Assembly: GCA_963838795.1 (NCBI GenBank)
Contig: CAWISL010000007.1
Location: 186,001-250,000, forward strand
Length of the DNA stretch: 64,000 nucleotides
Direction of reading: 5' to 3'
Origin: JAIBJN01 sp963838795
GTDB taxonomy: Bacteria; Actinomycetota; Thermoleophilia; Gaiellales; Gaiellaceae
The position numbers were made by a program, and so were the translations under genes. The notes under the pieces were generated by a model. That model worked only from the letters and a program-made list of their open reading frames with translations. It searched no databases and was not told where the DNA came from. Positions 24,097 through 31,447 of this stretch are shown piece by piece. Every line of letters begins with the position of its first letter. Positions within the stretch are counted from its first letter, which is position 1.

Positions 24097-26071
24097 GGCG
24101 CTCGGCCTCGCGAGCGAGCGGGTCGAGGACGGCTCGATCGTCGCCCGCGAGCCGCTCGGCCCAGGTTCGTGCCTTGACGATGAGGTCTCGATCTCGCACG
24201 AGACGGGCGAACTTTAGGTCGGTGAGCCCGGACTGGCGCACCCCGAGGAGCTGGCCCTCGCCGCGGAGCTCCAGGTCGACCTCCGCCAGGCGGAAGCCGT
24301 CTGACGTCTCCACGAGGGCGTCCAGCCGGCGGACGGCGTCCTCGGTGAGCTCCTCCTTCGGCCGGGAGACGAGCAGGCAGTACGACTGCTCGGCTCCGCG
24401 GCCGACGCGGCCGCGGAGCTGGTGGAGCTGGGCGAGGCCGAAGCGGTCGGCCTCCTGCACGATCATGATCGTCGCGTTCGGGACGTCGACGCCGACCTCG
24501 ATCACCGTCGTCGCGACGAGGACGTCGAGCTCGCCGCGCTTGAAGGCGTTCATGACCTCACGTCGCTCCGGTGTCTTCAGCTTCCCGTGGAGGACGCCGA
24601 CCCGGAAGCCGCGCAGCTCGGCCGTTCGCAGGCGCTCGGCCTCCTGCTCGGCGGCGCGCGCCTCGATGGTCTCGGACTCGGAGACGAGCGGGCAGACGAC
24701 GTAGGCCTGCCGGCCGTCCTGCAGGTGCTTGCGCAGCCGCGTGTACGCGGTGCTGCTCCGCTCGTGCCCGACCCAGCTTGTGATCACCGCCCGGCGGTTC
24801 GCCGGCGGCCTGGCGATCTCGGTCACGTCGAGGTCGCCGAAGACGGTCTGCGCGAGCGTGCGCGGGATCGGCGTCGCCGTCATGTGAAGGACGTGGGGTG
24901 TCGTCCGGCCGAGCGCGCGTCGCTGCTCGACCCCGAAGCGGTGCTGCTCGTCGACGACGGCCACCGCGAGGGAGCGGAACTCGACCTCCTCCTGGATCAG
25001 CGCGTGGGTGCCCACGGCGAGGTCCGTCTCGCCGCTCGCGAGACGGTCGCGAACCGCGCGCCGCTGGGCCGCCGGCACCGAGCTGGTGAGGAGCTCGCAG
25101 CGGACGCCGAGGTCGTTGCAGATCCCTTCGACCGTGAGGAAGTGCTGCTCGGCCAGCGTCTCGGTCGGCGCCATCAGCGCGCCCTGATGGCCGGCCTCGA
25201 CCGCGCGCAGGAGCGCGTAGAGCGCCACGACGGTCTTCCCCGAGCCGACGTCGCCCTGCAGCAGCCGTTGCATCGGCCGTGGAGCGCCGAGATCGCTTCC
25301 GATCTCGCCGATCGCGCCCTGTTGCTCCGGCGTGAGCTCGAAGGGCAACGCAGCGTAGTAGCGGCCGATCAGCTCGCCGTCGGCCGGGAGGGCAGGCGCG
25401 CTCGTCTCCTTCGCCAGGGCGCGCCGGCGCTCCTGGAAGCCCATCTGGAGCGCGAGCAGCTCCTCGAGCGCGAGCCGCTCGCGGGCGATCTCCGCCTCTC
25501 GACGGTCCCCCGGGCGGTGCGCGGCTACCAGCGCGTCGGCGCGGAGCGGCAGCCTCTCCTCATGGCGCAGGCGCGCCGGCAGCGGGTCGGGGAACCAGCG
25601 GATGCGCGGAAGCGCAGCGTCGACGTAGGCGCGCAGGCGGTAGGAGGGAAGCTCCTCGCTCGCCCGGTACTCGGGGACGAGCCCGACCGTGTGCAGGCCG
25701 GTTCCGCGCACCTCGGTACGGGCGACTCGGAAGCCCCCCGCCAGCTCCCGAGTCCCGTGCAGTAGCAGCTCCGTGCCCGGCTCGAGCTTGGCCAGGTACG
25801 CCTGGTTGAACCAGATCGCCGTCTCGCGCACCCCGGAGGCGTCGACGACGACTCCCTCGACGATCTTCAGGTTGCGGCGACGCGTCGGCCGCACGCGGAT
25901 GCGCTCGAGGGTGCACCGAACCGTCGCCTCCTCCCCGGCCGAGAGGTCGGCGAAGCTCGCCACCTGCTCCCAGTCGAGGTAGGCGCGCGGCACGTGCTCG
26001 GCCAGGTCGCGCACTGTTCGCAGGCCGAGCCGCACCAGGCGCTGGGCGACCTTGGGCCCGACGCCGGCCAG
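24071..26071 (-). CDS. recG: ATP-dependent DNA helicase RecG (start codon uncertain)
   Basis: About 666 residues if begun at CTG 26071, 654 from GTG 26035. RecG remodels stalled forks and Holliday junctions. Wedge OB domain (about 30-130), then helicase motifs LQGDVGSGKTVVA, APTETLAEQH, VDEQHRFGVEQR, MTATPIPRTLA, TTVIEVGVDVPNA and QLRGRVGRG. The family N-terminus (GVGPKVAQRLVRLG) reads upstream of the GTG, and the open frame there, back into the bicupin gene, contains no ATG, GTG or TTG. So either the N-terminal helix-hairpin-like segment is lost or a CTG is used. Confidence 0.93.
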   Translation of the reverse strand: MAGVGPKVAQRLVRLGLRTVRDLAEHVPRAYLDWEQVASFADLSAGEEATVRCTLERIRVRPTRRRNLKIVEGVVVDASGVRETAIWFNQAYLAKLEPGTELLLHGTRELAGGFRVARTEVRGTGLHTVGLVPEYRASEELPSYRLRAYVDAALPRIRWFPDPLPARLRHEERLPLRADALVAAHRPGDRREAEIARERLALEELLALQMGFQERRRALAKETSAPALPADGELIGRYYAALPFELTPEQQGAIGEIGSDLGAPRPMQRLLQGDVGSGKTVVALYALLRAVEAGHQGALMAPTETLAEQHFLTVEGICNDLGVRCELLTSSVPAAQRRAVRDRLASGETDLAVGTHALIQEEVEFRSLAVAVVDEQHRFGVEQRRALGRTTPHVLHMTATPIPRTLAQTVFGDLDVTEIARPPANRRAVITSWVGHERSSTAYTRLRKHLQDGRQAYVVCPLVSESETIEARAAEQEAERLRTAELRGFRVGVLHGKLKTPERREVMNAFKRGELDVLVATTVIEVGVDVPNATIMIVQEADRFGLAQLHQLRGRVGRGAEQSYCLLVSRPKEELTEDAVRRLDALVETSDGFRLAEVDLELRGEGQLLGVRQSGLTDLKFARLVRDRDLIVKARTWAERLAGDDRAVLDPLAREAERREDHRGFA

Positions 26072-26157
26072 CGTCTCGACCGGGACCTCGGGATCGGCCC
26101 GCCGCCGCGCCCGCGGCGGGCCGGTGTCCTCCCCGGCGAACCCGGCTGCCGCGGTGG

Positions 26158-27090
26158 CTACGGCTCGCCGTCCCAGTAGCCCAGGGGCTCGATCCGCCCC
26201 ATGACGCCGATCCCACGCAGGTTCACCTTGCCGGAGCGGGGGTAGTACGCGATGTCGTTCGGCTCGCGGGTGCCGTACGCGAGGTAGACGAGGTCGGTTT
26301 CGCCCGCGCGGAACGAGTGCGAGACCCGCGTCCCGGGTGGCCGTCCAACGACGCTTCCGGCCCGAAGCGCATGTTCGTCGTCGCCCAGCAGCAGCGTTCC
26401 CTCCCCTTCGAGGACGACGAAGATCTCCTCCTCGGCCGAATGGCAGTGGGGTGGATAGCCCGAGCGTCCGGCTGGGAGCGTCATGTGCGAGATCCCCGTG
26501 CGGGACGACCCGGCACGCGTTCCGAGGTCGCGGTCGTTGATGAGGGAGTCGCTGTGCTCGTCGACATACGGCTCGACGTCGGCGACGTTGACGATGGAGC
26601 TCGGTCGCTGGTCGGGCTCTCCCGCGTCCGGCTCCCCGGCCTCGGCTTCCCGATTGAACGGATGGCTCGTGCCGCCGATCGTGGTCACGTCCACGTAGGC
26701 CGGATACATCCAGGCGACGCCGGCGCGCGGAAGCACGGTGTTGCCATGACGGACGCGGTGGCCGTAGGCGAGAACACTCAGCCCCTCACGGCCGGCGCGG
26801 AGGGTGTGCGCCTCCTGGTGGGGGAGGTGGACGAGGCAGTCTCCAGGGCCGATCTCGTAGACGGCTCCGCTCTGCCAGGAGAGCCCGGACCCCTCGAGGA
26901 CGTAGAAGATCTCCTCTGAGGCGCCTTCGACGTGGGCAGGCGTCGACCAGCGGCCCGGCTCCACGTCGATCCGGCTGACGCCGACGCCCTCGGTGCCCAC
27001 GGCTCGACCCAGGTTGCGCCAGGTGGCGCCGAGGTGTCCGACCTCTCGGTGGAGTCCGTCGACCTCGTCCCAATGAGAGACGTGCTTCAC
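26158..27090 (-). CDS. Bicupin protein
   Basis: 310 residues from GTG 27090. Two cupin folds: the first around STPAHVEGASEEIFYVLEG (49-67) with GPGDCLVHLP, the second around PPHCHSAEEEIFVVLEGEG with GSVVGRPPGTRVSHSF. Both retain the HxH(x)nE-type metal pattern at least in part, the second better. Bicupins include oxalate decarboxylase and gentisate dioxygenase, but spacing and tail here match none I recognise. Shares a bidirectional promoter with the MBL-fold gene, so the two may act together. Confidence 0.8.
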   Translation of the reverse strand: MKHVSHWDEVDGLHREVGHLGATWRNLGRAVGTEGVGVSRIDVEPGRWSTPAHVEGASEEIFYVLEGSGLSWQSGAVYEIGPGDCLVHLPHQEAHTLRAGREGLSVLAYGHRVRHGNTVLPRAGVAWMYPAYVDVTTIGGTSHPFNREAEAGEPDAGEPDQRPSSIVNVADVEPYVDEHSDSLINDRDLGTRAGSSRTGISHMTLPAGRSGYPPHCHSAEEEIFVVLEGEGTLLLGDDEHALRAGSVVGRPPGTRVSHSFRAGETDLVYLAYGTREPNDIAYYPRSGKVNLRGIGVMGRIEPLGYWDGEP

Positions 27091-27097
27091 GGTGGCC

Positions 27098-27104
27098 TAC
27101 GATA
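27098..27104. promoter_or_regulatory. Overlapping bidirectional -10 boxes (bicupin / MBL-fold gene)
   Basis: Only 21 bp separate the two divergent starts. The near-palindrome TACGATA serves as TACGAT 8 nt before the plus-strand ATG (27112) and as TATCGT 8 nt before the minus-strand GTG (27090). A polymerase at one promoter should exclude the other. Confidence 0.45.
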
Positions 27105-27111
27105 CCGCCGC

Positions 27112-27738
27112 ATGGCAGAGCCGACGGCCGTCGCCGAAGCCGCCGAGGAGGTCGTCCCGGGCGTCTGGCGCTGGGGAGTCGCTAACGAGCGGATCGGCGG
27201 CGCCGAGAGCACAGGGCACGCGGTCGCGCACCGCGGCGGCGTTGTGCTCCTCGACCCGGTGCGCCTGGGGGCCGACGCGCTCGCGACCCTGGGGGCGGTC
27301 TCCGCAATCCTCCTGACGGCGCAGTGCCACCAGCGCTCGTCGTGGCGCTACCGCCGGGAGCTCGGCGCGCCTGTGTGGGCGCCCGAGGGGACGCGGCCGA
27401 TGGAGGAGGAGCCCGACGAGCGCTACCGCGCCGGCGACCTTCTCCCGGGCGGCCTGATCGCCGTCCACACTCCCGGCCCGGAGGAGGTGCACTTCTCCTT
27501 CCTGCTGGCCGTCTCGCCCGGCGTCCTCTTCTGCTCCGACCTCCTCACGAACTACGACGGCCGCGGCCTCGACTTCGTCCCTCTCGAGTACCACGACGAC
27601 CCTGCGCAGACCCGTCGCACTCTGGAGGGACTCCTCGACCTCGACTTCGACGTCCTCTGCCTCGACCACGGCAGCGCGATCAGGGACGCCCCCAAGTCCG
27701 AGATCAGGGCCCTCCTGGCCCGAACCGCGTCCGTTTAG
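27112..27738 (+). CDS. Metallo-beta-lactamase-fold protein lacking the HxHxDH motif
   Basis: 208 residues from ATG 27112. Fold features: GVWRWGVANERIGG, GVVLLDPVRLGADAL, AILLTAQCHQRSSWRYRRELG where HxHxDH should be, VHTPGPEEVHFSFLL, CSDLLTNYDGRG and LCLDHGSAI. Only one His of the first metal motif remains (TAQCHQ), while the late Asp and His positions are present, so it is probably not a typical two-zinc hydrolase. Function unknown; divergent partner of the bicupin gene. Confidence 0.75.
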   Translation: MAEPTAVAEAAEEVVPGVWRWGVANERIGGAESTGHAVAHRGGVVLLDPVRLGADALATLGAVSAILLTAQCHQRSSWRYRRELGAPVWAPEGTRPMEEEPDERYRAGDLLPGGLIAVHTPGPEEVHFSFLLAVSPGVLFCSDLLTNYDGRGLDFVPLEYHDDPAQTRRTLEGLLDLDFDVLCLDHGSAIRDAPKSEIRALLARTASV

Positions 27739-27875
27739 GGCAGGTCCCGGGGTCAGACCCCTGCGCATGGCCGGCGGGGACGCGACCGCCTCGGCCCGAC
27801 CGGCATGGCGCTGGGGAGGGTTGCGATCGGCGGGGCCTCTACGGACGCGTGCCGTGAGCCGAAGCGGACCTGCCC
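27738..27875. repeat. Inverted-repeat-bounded intergenic element between convergent genes
   Basis: 138 bp bounded by perfect 10-bp inverted ends (GGGCAGGTCC at 27738-27747, GGACCTGCCC at 27866-27875). Just inside the left end is a perfect hairpin GGGGTC-A-GACCCC (27749-27761). It fills the space between the TAG of the MBL-fold gene and the TAG of the fakB-like gene, so a bidirectional terminator role is plausible. No second copy seen in the window. Confidence 0.55.
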
Positions 27876-27891
27876 AGGGGACGAGCCCGCT

Positions 27892-28758
27892 CTAGACCGG
27901 CTCGTCCTGGAACCAGAAGAGGCCCAGGGTGCCCGGGCCGCCGTGGGTGCCGATGACCGGGCCGAGCGTGGTGACGATGTCGAGCGACGCGCTCGGGCGC
28001 CCGGCCCGAATGCGCTCGACCAGCCTGGCCGCGTCCTCGGAGGCGTCCGCGTGCCCGACGCCGACATGGAGGTCCGGAGAGTCCTCGGTGGCTTCGAGGA
28101 AGAGCGACTCGAACTCGGCCAACGCCTTCGCCCGACCTCGCACTCGCTTCAGCGGCGCCACCTCCCCGTCATCGAGGTGGAGGATCGGCTTCACGCTGAG
28201 CAGCTGGCCCGCGAGGCCGGAGGCCTTCCCGATGCGTCCGCCGCGAATCAGGTACTCGAGCGTTTCGACCGTGAAGAGCAGGCCCCGGGTCTGCCTGAAC
28301 CGCTCGACGACGCTCAGGAGCTCCTCCTCCGTCGTCCCCCGCTCGAGCCGCCGCTGGAGGGCATCCGCAAGGATGACCGCCCCGCCGCAGATCACCCCGG
28401 AGTCGACGAGCGTCACCCGCTGGTCCCCGATCGACTCCGCGCCGAGCCGGGCGCTCTCGAGAGTCCCGGAGAGCCGCGCGGAGAGCAGGACGGCCAGGAT
28501 CTTCTCGTATCCGCCCAGCTCCTCGTAGACCGCGGCAAAGTCGGCCGGTGACGGCGTGGAGCTTCTCGGCGGCTCTGGCGCGTCCCTCAGGCGGCGGTAG
28601 AACTCCTCGGGCGCCAGGTCGACGTACTCCCGGAACGTCTCGTCGCCGAAGCGGACGTACAGCGGGACGAGGCGCCAGTTGGGATGGCGGCTCTGCGGAT
28701 CCGGGAGGTCGGCCGTCGAGTCGACGACGATCGCGGTGTTCTCAGCGGAAAGCTGCAC
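27892..28758 (-). CDS. fakB: DegV family fatty-acid-binding protein (FakB-like)
   Basis: 288 residues from GTG 28758, overlapping the response regulator by 17 bp. FakB presents a fatty acid to the kinase FakA for phosphorylation. DegV landmarks: AIVVDSTADLP (near the N-terminus), TPSPADFAAVYEEL, LLSARLSGTLESARL with the phosphate-binding Ser, TVETLEYLIRGGRIGKASGL and the C-terminal GTHGGPGTLGLFW carrying the conserved His. Located two genes from fakA. Confidence 0.92.
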   Translation of the reverse strand: MQLSAENTAIVVDSTADLPDPQSRHPNWRLVPLYVRFGDETFREYVDLAPEEFYRRLRDAPEPPRSSTPSPADFAAVYEELGGYEKILAVLLSARLSGTLESARLGAESIGDQRVTLVDSGVICGGAVILADALQRRLERGTTEEELLSVVERFRQTRGLLFTVETLEYLIRGGRIGKASGLAGQLLSVKPILHLDDGEVAPLKRVRGRAKALAEFESLFLEATEDSPDLHVGVGHADASEDAARLVERIRAGRPSASLDIVTTLGPVIGTHGGPGTLGLFWFQDEPV

Positions 28759-29134
28759 CGCGCCCCGCGGCGTCCCTGACGGCGCCGACGATGTCGTCCA
28801 GCTCGCGGTCCTTGGTGAGGCACGCGACGGCGCCCGCATGGTAGAGCGCGTCGACCTCCTCGCTCTCCGCGGTGGCGGTCAGGACCACCACCGCCGCCGT
28901 AGGGCAGGCCTTGCCGATGGCGGCCGTCGTCTCGACGCCGTCGAGCTCAGGCAGGCGGTAGTCCATCAGCACGACGTCGGGCTTCAGCTCGGCGCAGACC
29001 TCGAGGGCAGTCCGGCCGTCGGGCACGGCGGCGACGACGCGCAGATCCGGCACCGTGCCGAGCAAGAGCTCGAGCGATTCGCGAAAGACGTCGTTGTCCT
29101 CGACGAGGACGACGGTGATCTGGTCGCCGGGCAC
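28742..29134 (-). CDS. Single-domain response regulator (CheY-like receiver)
   Basis: 130 residues from ATG 29134. Receiver domain only: acidic pair VEDNDVF (11-17), phospho-acceptor Asp in LMDYRLP, VVLTATAE with the conserved Thr, and LTKD with the conserved Lys. There is no output domain and no histidine kinase beside it. It lies between fakA (18 bp upstream) and fakB (17-bp overlap), an unexpected insertion in a fatty-acid kinase operon; regulation of FakA/FakB by protein contact is a speculation. Confidence 0.9.
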   Translation of the reverse strand: MPGDQITVVLVEDNDVFRESLELLLGTVPDLRVVAAVPDGRTALEVCAELKPDVVLMDYRLPELDGVETTAAIGKACPTAAVVVLTATAESEEVDALYHAGAVACLTKDRELDDIVGAVRDAAGRGAAFR

Positions 29135-29152
29135 GTCGCGCAGAATATCGGC

Positions 29153-30721
29153 CTACTCCGCGCCGAACAGAAGCGGGTAATGCGGCTGACCGCCTTCGTG
29201 CACCTCGATCTCGAGCTCGGAGTGCTGCTCGCGGATGAACGCGACCAGATCGTCCACCCCGTCGGCTTCCTGGCCGGTCAGGATCGTGAGAACGTCCGCC
29301 CCCTGCTCCAGGAGCCGCTCCAGCACCTCGCGGGCCACCGGCTGGAGCAGCGGCCCTGCAGTCACCGGCTCGCCCTCGAGCAGGCCGAGAAACTGCCCCT
29401 CCTCGACGGAGAGCTCCGCGACGACCGCGTCCCGGGAGGCGCGCGTCACGGCCCCCGAGCGCACGCCCGCCGCCGCTTGCTCCATTTCGGCGGCGTTCTC
29501 GGCCGCGACCCGGCTCGCGTCGAACGCGACCATCGCCCCCAGGCCCTCCTGCACCGACCGCGTCGCGACGAGCCGCGCCGGTTTGGCAGCGGCCCCCAGA
29601 GCCTGCTCGGCGGCGAGGATCACGTTCTTGTTGTTCGGGAGCACGACTGCCTCGCCGGCCGCGAGCGCCTCGATTGCGCCCACGATCTCCGCGGTCGACG
29701 GGTTCATCGACTGGCCCCCTTCGACGCACGAGGCGCCGAGGCTCTCGAAGAGCCTCCGGTTGCCGTCCCCGGCGCACACGGCGACCACGCCGCACGCGGT
29801 CGCCTCCGCGGTCAGGATCCGCTCTTCGCGCTCGGCCGTCTGGACGTGCATGTTCTTTACGTCCACTTCCTCGATCACCCCGACGGCCGTGGCGAGGGAG
29901 AGCACCGTGCCGGGCTCGTCGGTGTGGACGTGCACCTTCACCGCGCCGCGGCCGCCGACCACGAGCAGGGAGTCGCCGAGCTTGGAGAGCTCGGGCTCGA
30001 GCTCGGCGGGGTCGACGCGGTTTCCCTCCACGAAGAACGACGTGCAGTACCGGAACTTCGACAGCTCCTGGTGGACGGCGTCGAAGGGGATCGGCTCGAG
30101 CAGCGGCGCAGGCTCGGGCAGCTCCTCGCCGCGCACGTACGAGGCCACGCCGCGCAGGATCTCGAGCAGGCCGGCGCCCCCGGCGTCGACGACTCCGGCC
30201 TGTCTGAGCACCTCAAGCTGCTCCGTCGTTCGCGCCAGGGCGATCTCGCCGGCGGCGAGCACGTCTGCGAGGGCGTCCTCGACGGGCGGAGCGTCCGCCG
30301 CAATCTCCTCCGCCCGCTCGGCGAGCGAGCGCGAGACGGTGAGAATCGTGCCCTCCTGCGGGTTTCGCACAGCCGCGTAGCCCGCGTCGCTGGCCCCGCG
30401 CAGCATGCGAGCGACGGCGCCGGAGTCGATCGGCCCGCGGTTCGGCAGCTCCCGGAGGGCGCCGGCGACGAGCTGGGAGAGGATGACGCCGGAGTTCCCG
30501 CGGGCCCCCATCAGGATGGCCCGGCCGATGTCGGCTTCCGGGTCCCGCTCGAGGGCGTCGACGACCGCCCTGACGGAAAGGGTCATGTTCGTGCCGGTGT
30601 CCCCGTCGGGAACCGGGAAGACGTTCAGGTCGTCGATCCGCGCGCGGCTCGCCTCGAGCGCGGCCAACGCCGCGCTCGCCAGCGCTAGACGGCCTTCTGG
30701 ACGCGGCCCGACTTCAGACAC
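29153..30721 (-). CDS. fakA: Fatty acid kinase FakA (DAK2/DegV-associated)
   Basis: 522 residues from ATG 30721. FakA phosphorylates FakB-bound fatty acids with ATP, feeding acyl-phosphate to lipid synthesis. DhaL/DAK2 domain with NVFPVPDGDTGTNM (33-46) and MGARGNSGVILSQLVAG, a middle domain (YCTSFFVEG; HVHTDEPG) and a C-terminal DegV-like half (VLPNNKNVILAAEQA). The start overlaps rpmB by 37 bp; the first 20 residues are poorly conserved, so a later start is possible. Confidence 0.92.
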   Translation of the reverse strand: MSEVGPRPEGRLALASAALAALEASRARIDDLNVFPVPDGDTGTNMTLSVRAVVDALERDPEADIGRAILMGARGNSGVILSQLVAGALRELPNRGPIDSGAVARMLRGASDAGYAAVRNPQEGTILTVSRSLAERAEEIAADAPPVEDALADVLAAGEIALARTTEQLEVLRQAGVVDAGGAGLLEILRGVASYVRGEELPEPAPLLEPIPFDAVHQELSKFRYCTSFFVEGNRVDPAELEPELSKLGDSLLVVGGRGAVKVHVHTDEPGTVLSLATAVGVIEEVDVKNMHVQTAEREERILTAEATACGVVAVCAGDGNRRLFESLGASCVEGGQSMNPSTAEIVGAIEALAAGEAVVLPNNKNVILAAEQALGAAAKPARLVATRSVQEGLGAMVAFDASRVAAENAAEMEQAAAGVRSGAVTRASRDAVVAELSVEEGQFLGLLEGEPVTAGPLLQPVAREVLERLLEQGADVLTILTGQEADGVDDLVAFIREQHSELEIEVHEGGQPHYPLLFGAE

Positions 30722-30876
30722 CGGGCGCAGACGTAAGCCCTGCGGGCCGCCCCGTTCACGAGGATGCGGACCCGCTGGAGGTTGGGGTTGAAGCGGCGCT
30801 TCGTGGCCACCATCGAGTGGCTTCGGCTGTGGCCGAACGAAGGGCCCTTCCCGCAGACTGCGCAGACCTTGGACAT
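30685..30876 (-). CDS. rpmB: 50S ribosomal protein L28
   Basis: 63 residues from ATG 30876: KVCAVCGKGPSFGHSRSHS, ATKRRFNPNLQRVRI, YVCARCLKSGRV. The CxxC pairs (CAVC and CARC) make it the zinc-binding C+ form. Near-leaderless promoter TATACT 9 nt upstream, closely matching that of rpmF. Confidence 0.97.
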   Translation of the reverse strand: MSKVCAVCGKGPSFGHSRSHSMVATKRRFNPNLQRVRILVNGAARRAYVCARCLKSGRVQKAV

Positions 30877-30885
30877 CGGCGGGTG

Positions 30886-30891
30886 AGTATA
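30886..30891 (-). promoter_or_regulatory. Putative -10 box of rpmB
   Basis: TATACT on the minus strand exactly 9 nt before the ATG, inside GTCGCTATACTCA, a 13-nt string identical to the rpmF promoter. Confidence 0.55.
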
Positions 30892-30907
30892 GCGACAGCC
30901 GGGCGGC

Positions 30908-31447
30908 CTACTGCCCTGTGCGGGCCCGCAGGAGGCCGAAGACGTCGGCCATCTCGAGCGCCGAACGAGCCGCCTCGGCGCCCTTGTTCCCGGACGGGCC
31001 CCCGGCCCGCGCCTCGGCCTGCTCGCGGTTGTCGCACGTGAGGACGCCGAAGGCGACCGGGATGCCGGTCTCGAGCGCCGCCAGCTGGAGCCCGCTCGCA
31101 GCCTCGCCGGCGACGAAGTCGAAGTGCGGGGTCTGCCCGCGGATGACGCAGCCGATGGCGACGATGCAGGAGTACTGGCGCGTCCGCGCGAGCGCCATCG
31201 CCCCCAGCGGGAGCTCGAACGCGCCCGGAACCGGCACGATGTCGATGCGGTCCCGCTCGACCCCCGCCTCCTCGAGCGCCTGGATCGCGCCGTCGAGCAG
31301 CCTCGACGTGATCTCGCCGTTGAAGCGGCCGACGACGATCCCGACCGCCCGGCGGGCGCCGTTGGGCGACCCCTCGATCACGCTCACGCCTTCGGGCAGG
31401 CGCAGCGTCCCGATCGCGTGGTCCGGCGCGCTCACGCCATCCGTCAC
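30908..31447 (-). CDS. ribH: 6,7-dimethyl-8-ribityllumazine synthase
   Basis: 179 residues from GTG 31447, overlapping the ribBA stop (GTGA). It condenses dihydroxybutanone phosphate and ribityl-aminouracil. Motifs: GIVVGRFNGEITSRLLDGA, VPVPGAFELPLGAMAL, AIGCVIRGQTPHFDFVAGEAASGL with the catalytic His, and IPVAFGVLTCDNREQAEARAG-like end. The first 25 residues are a non-conserved extension. Confidence 0.96.
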   Translation of the reverse strand: MTDGVSAPDHAIGTLRLPEGVSVIEGSPNGARRAVGIVVGRFNGEITSRLLDGAIQALEEAGVERDRIDIVPVPGAFELPLGAMALARTRQYSCIVAIGCVIRGQTPHFDFVAGEAASGLQLAALETGIPVAFGVLTCDNREQAEARAGGPSGNKGAEAARSALEMADVFGLLRARTGQ

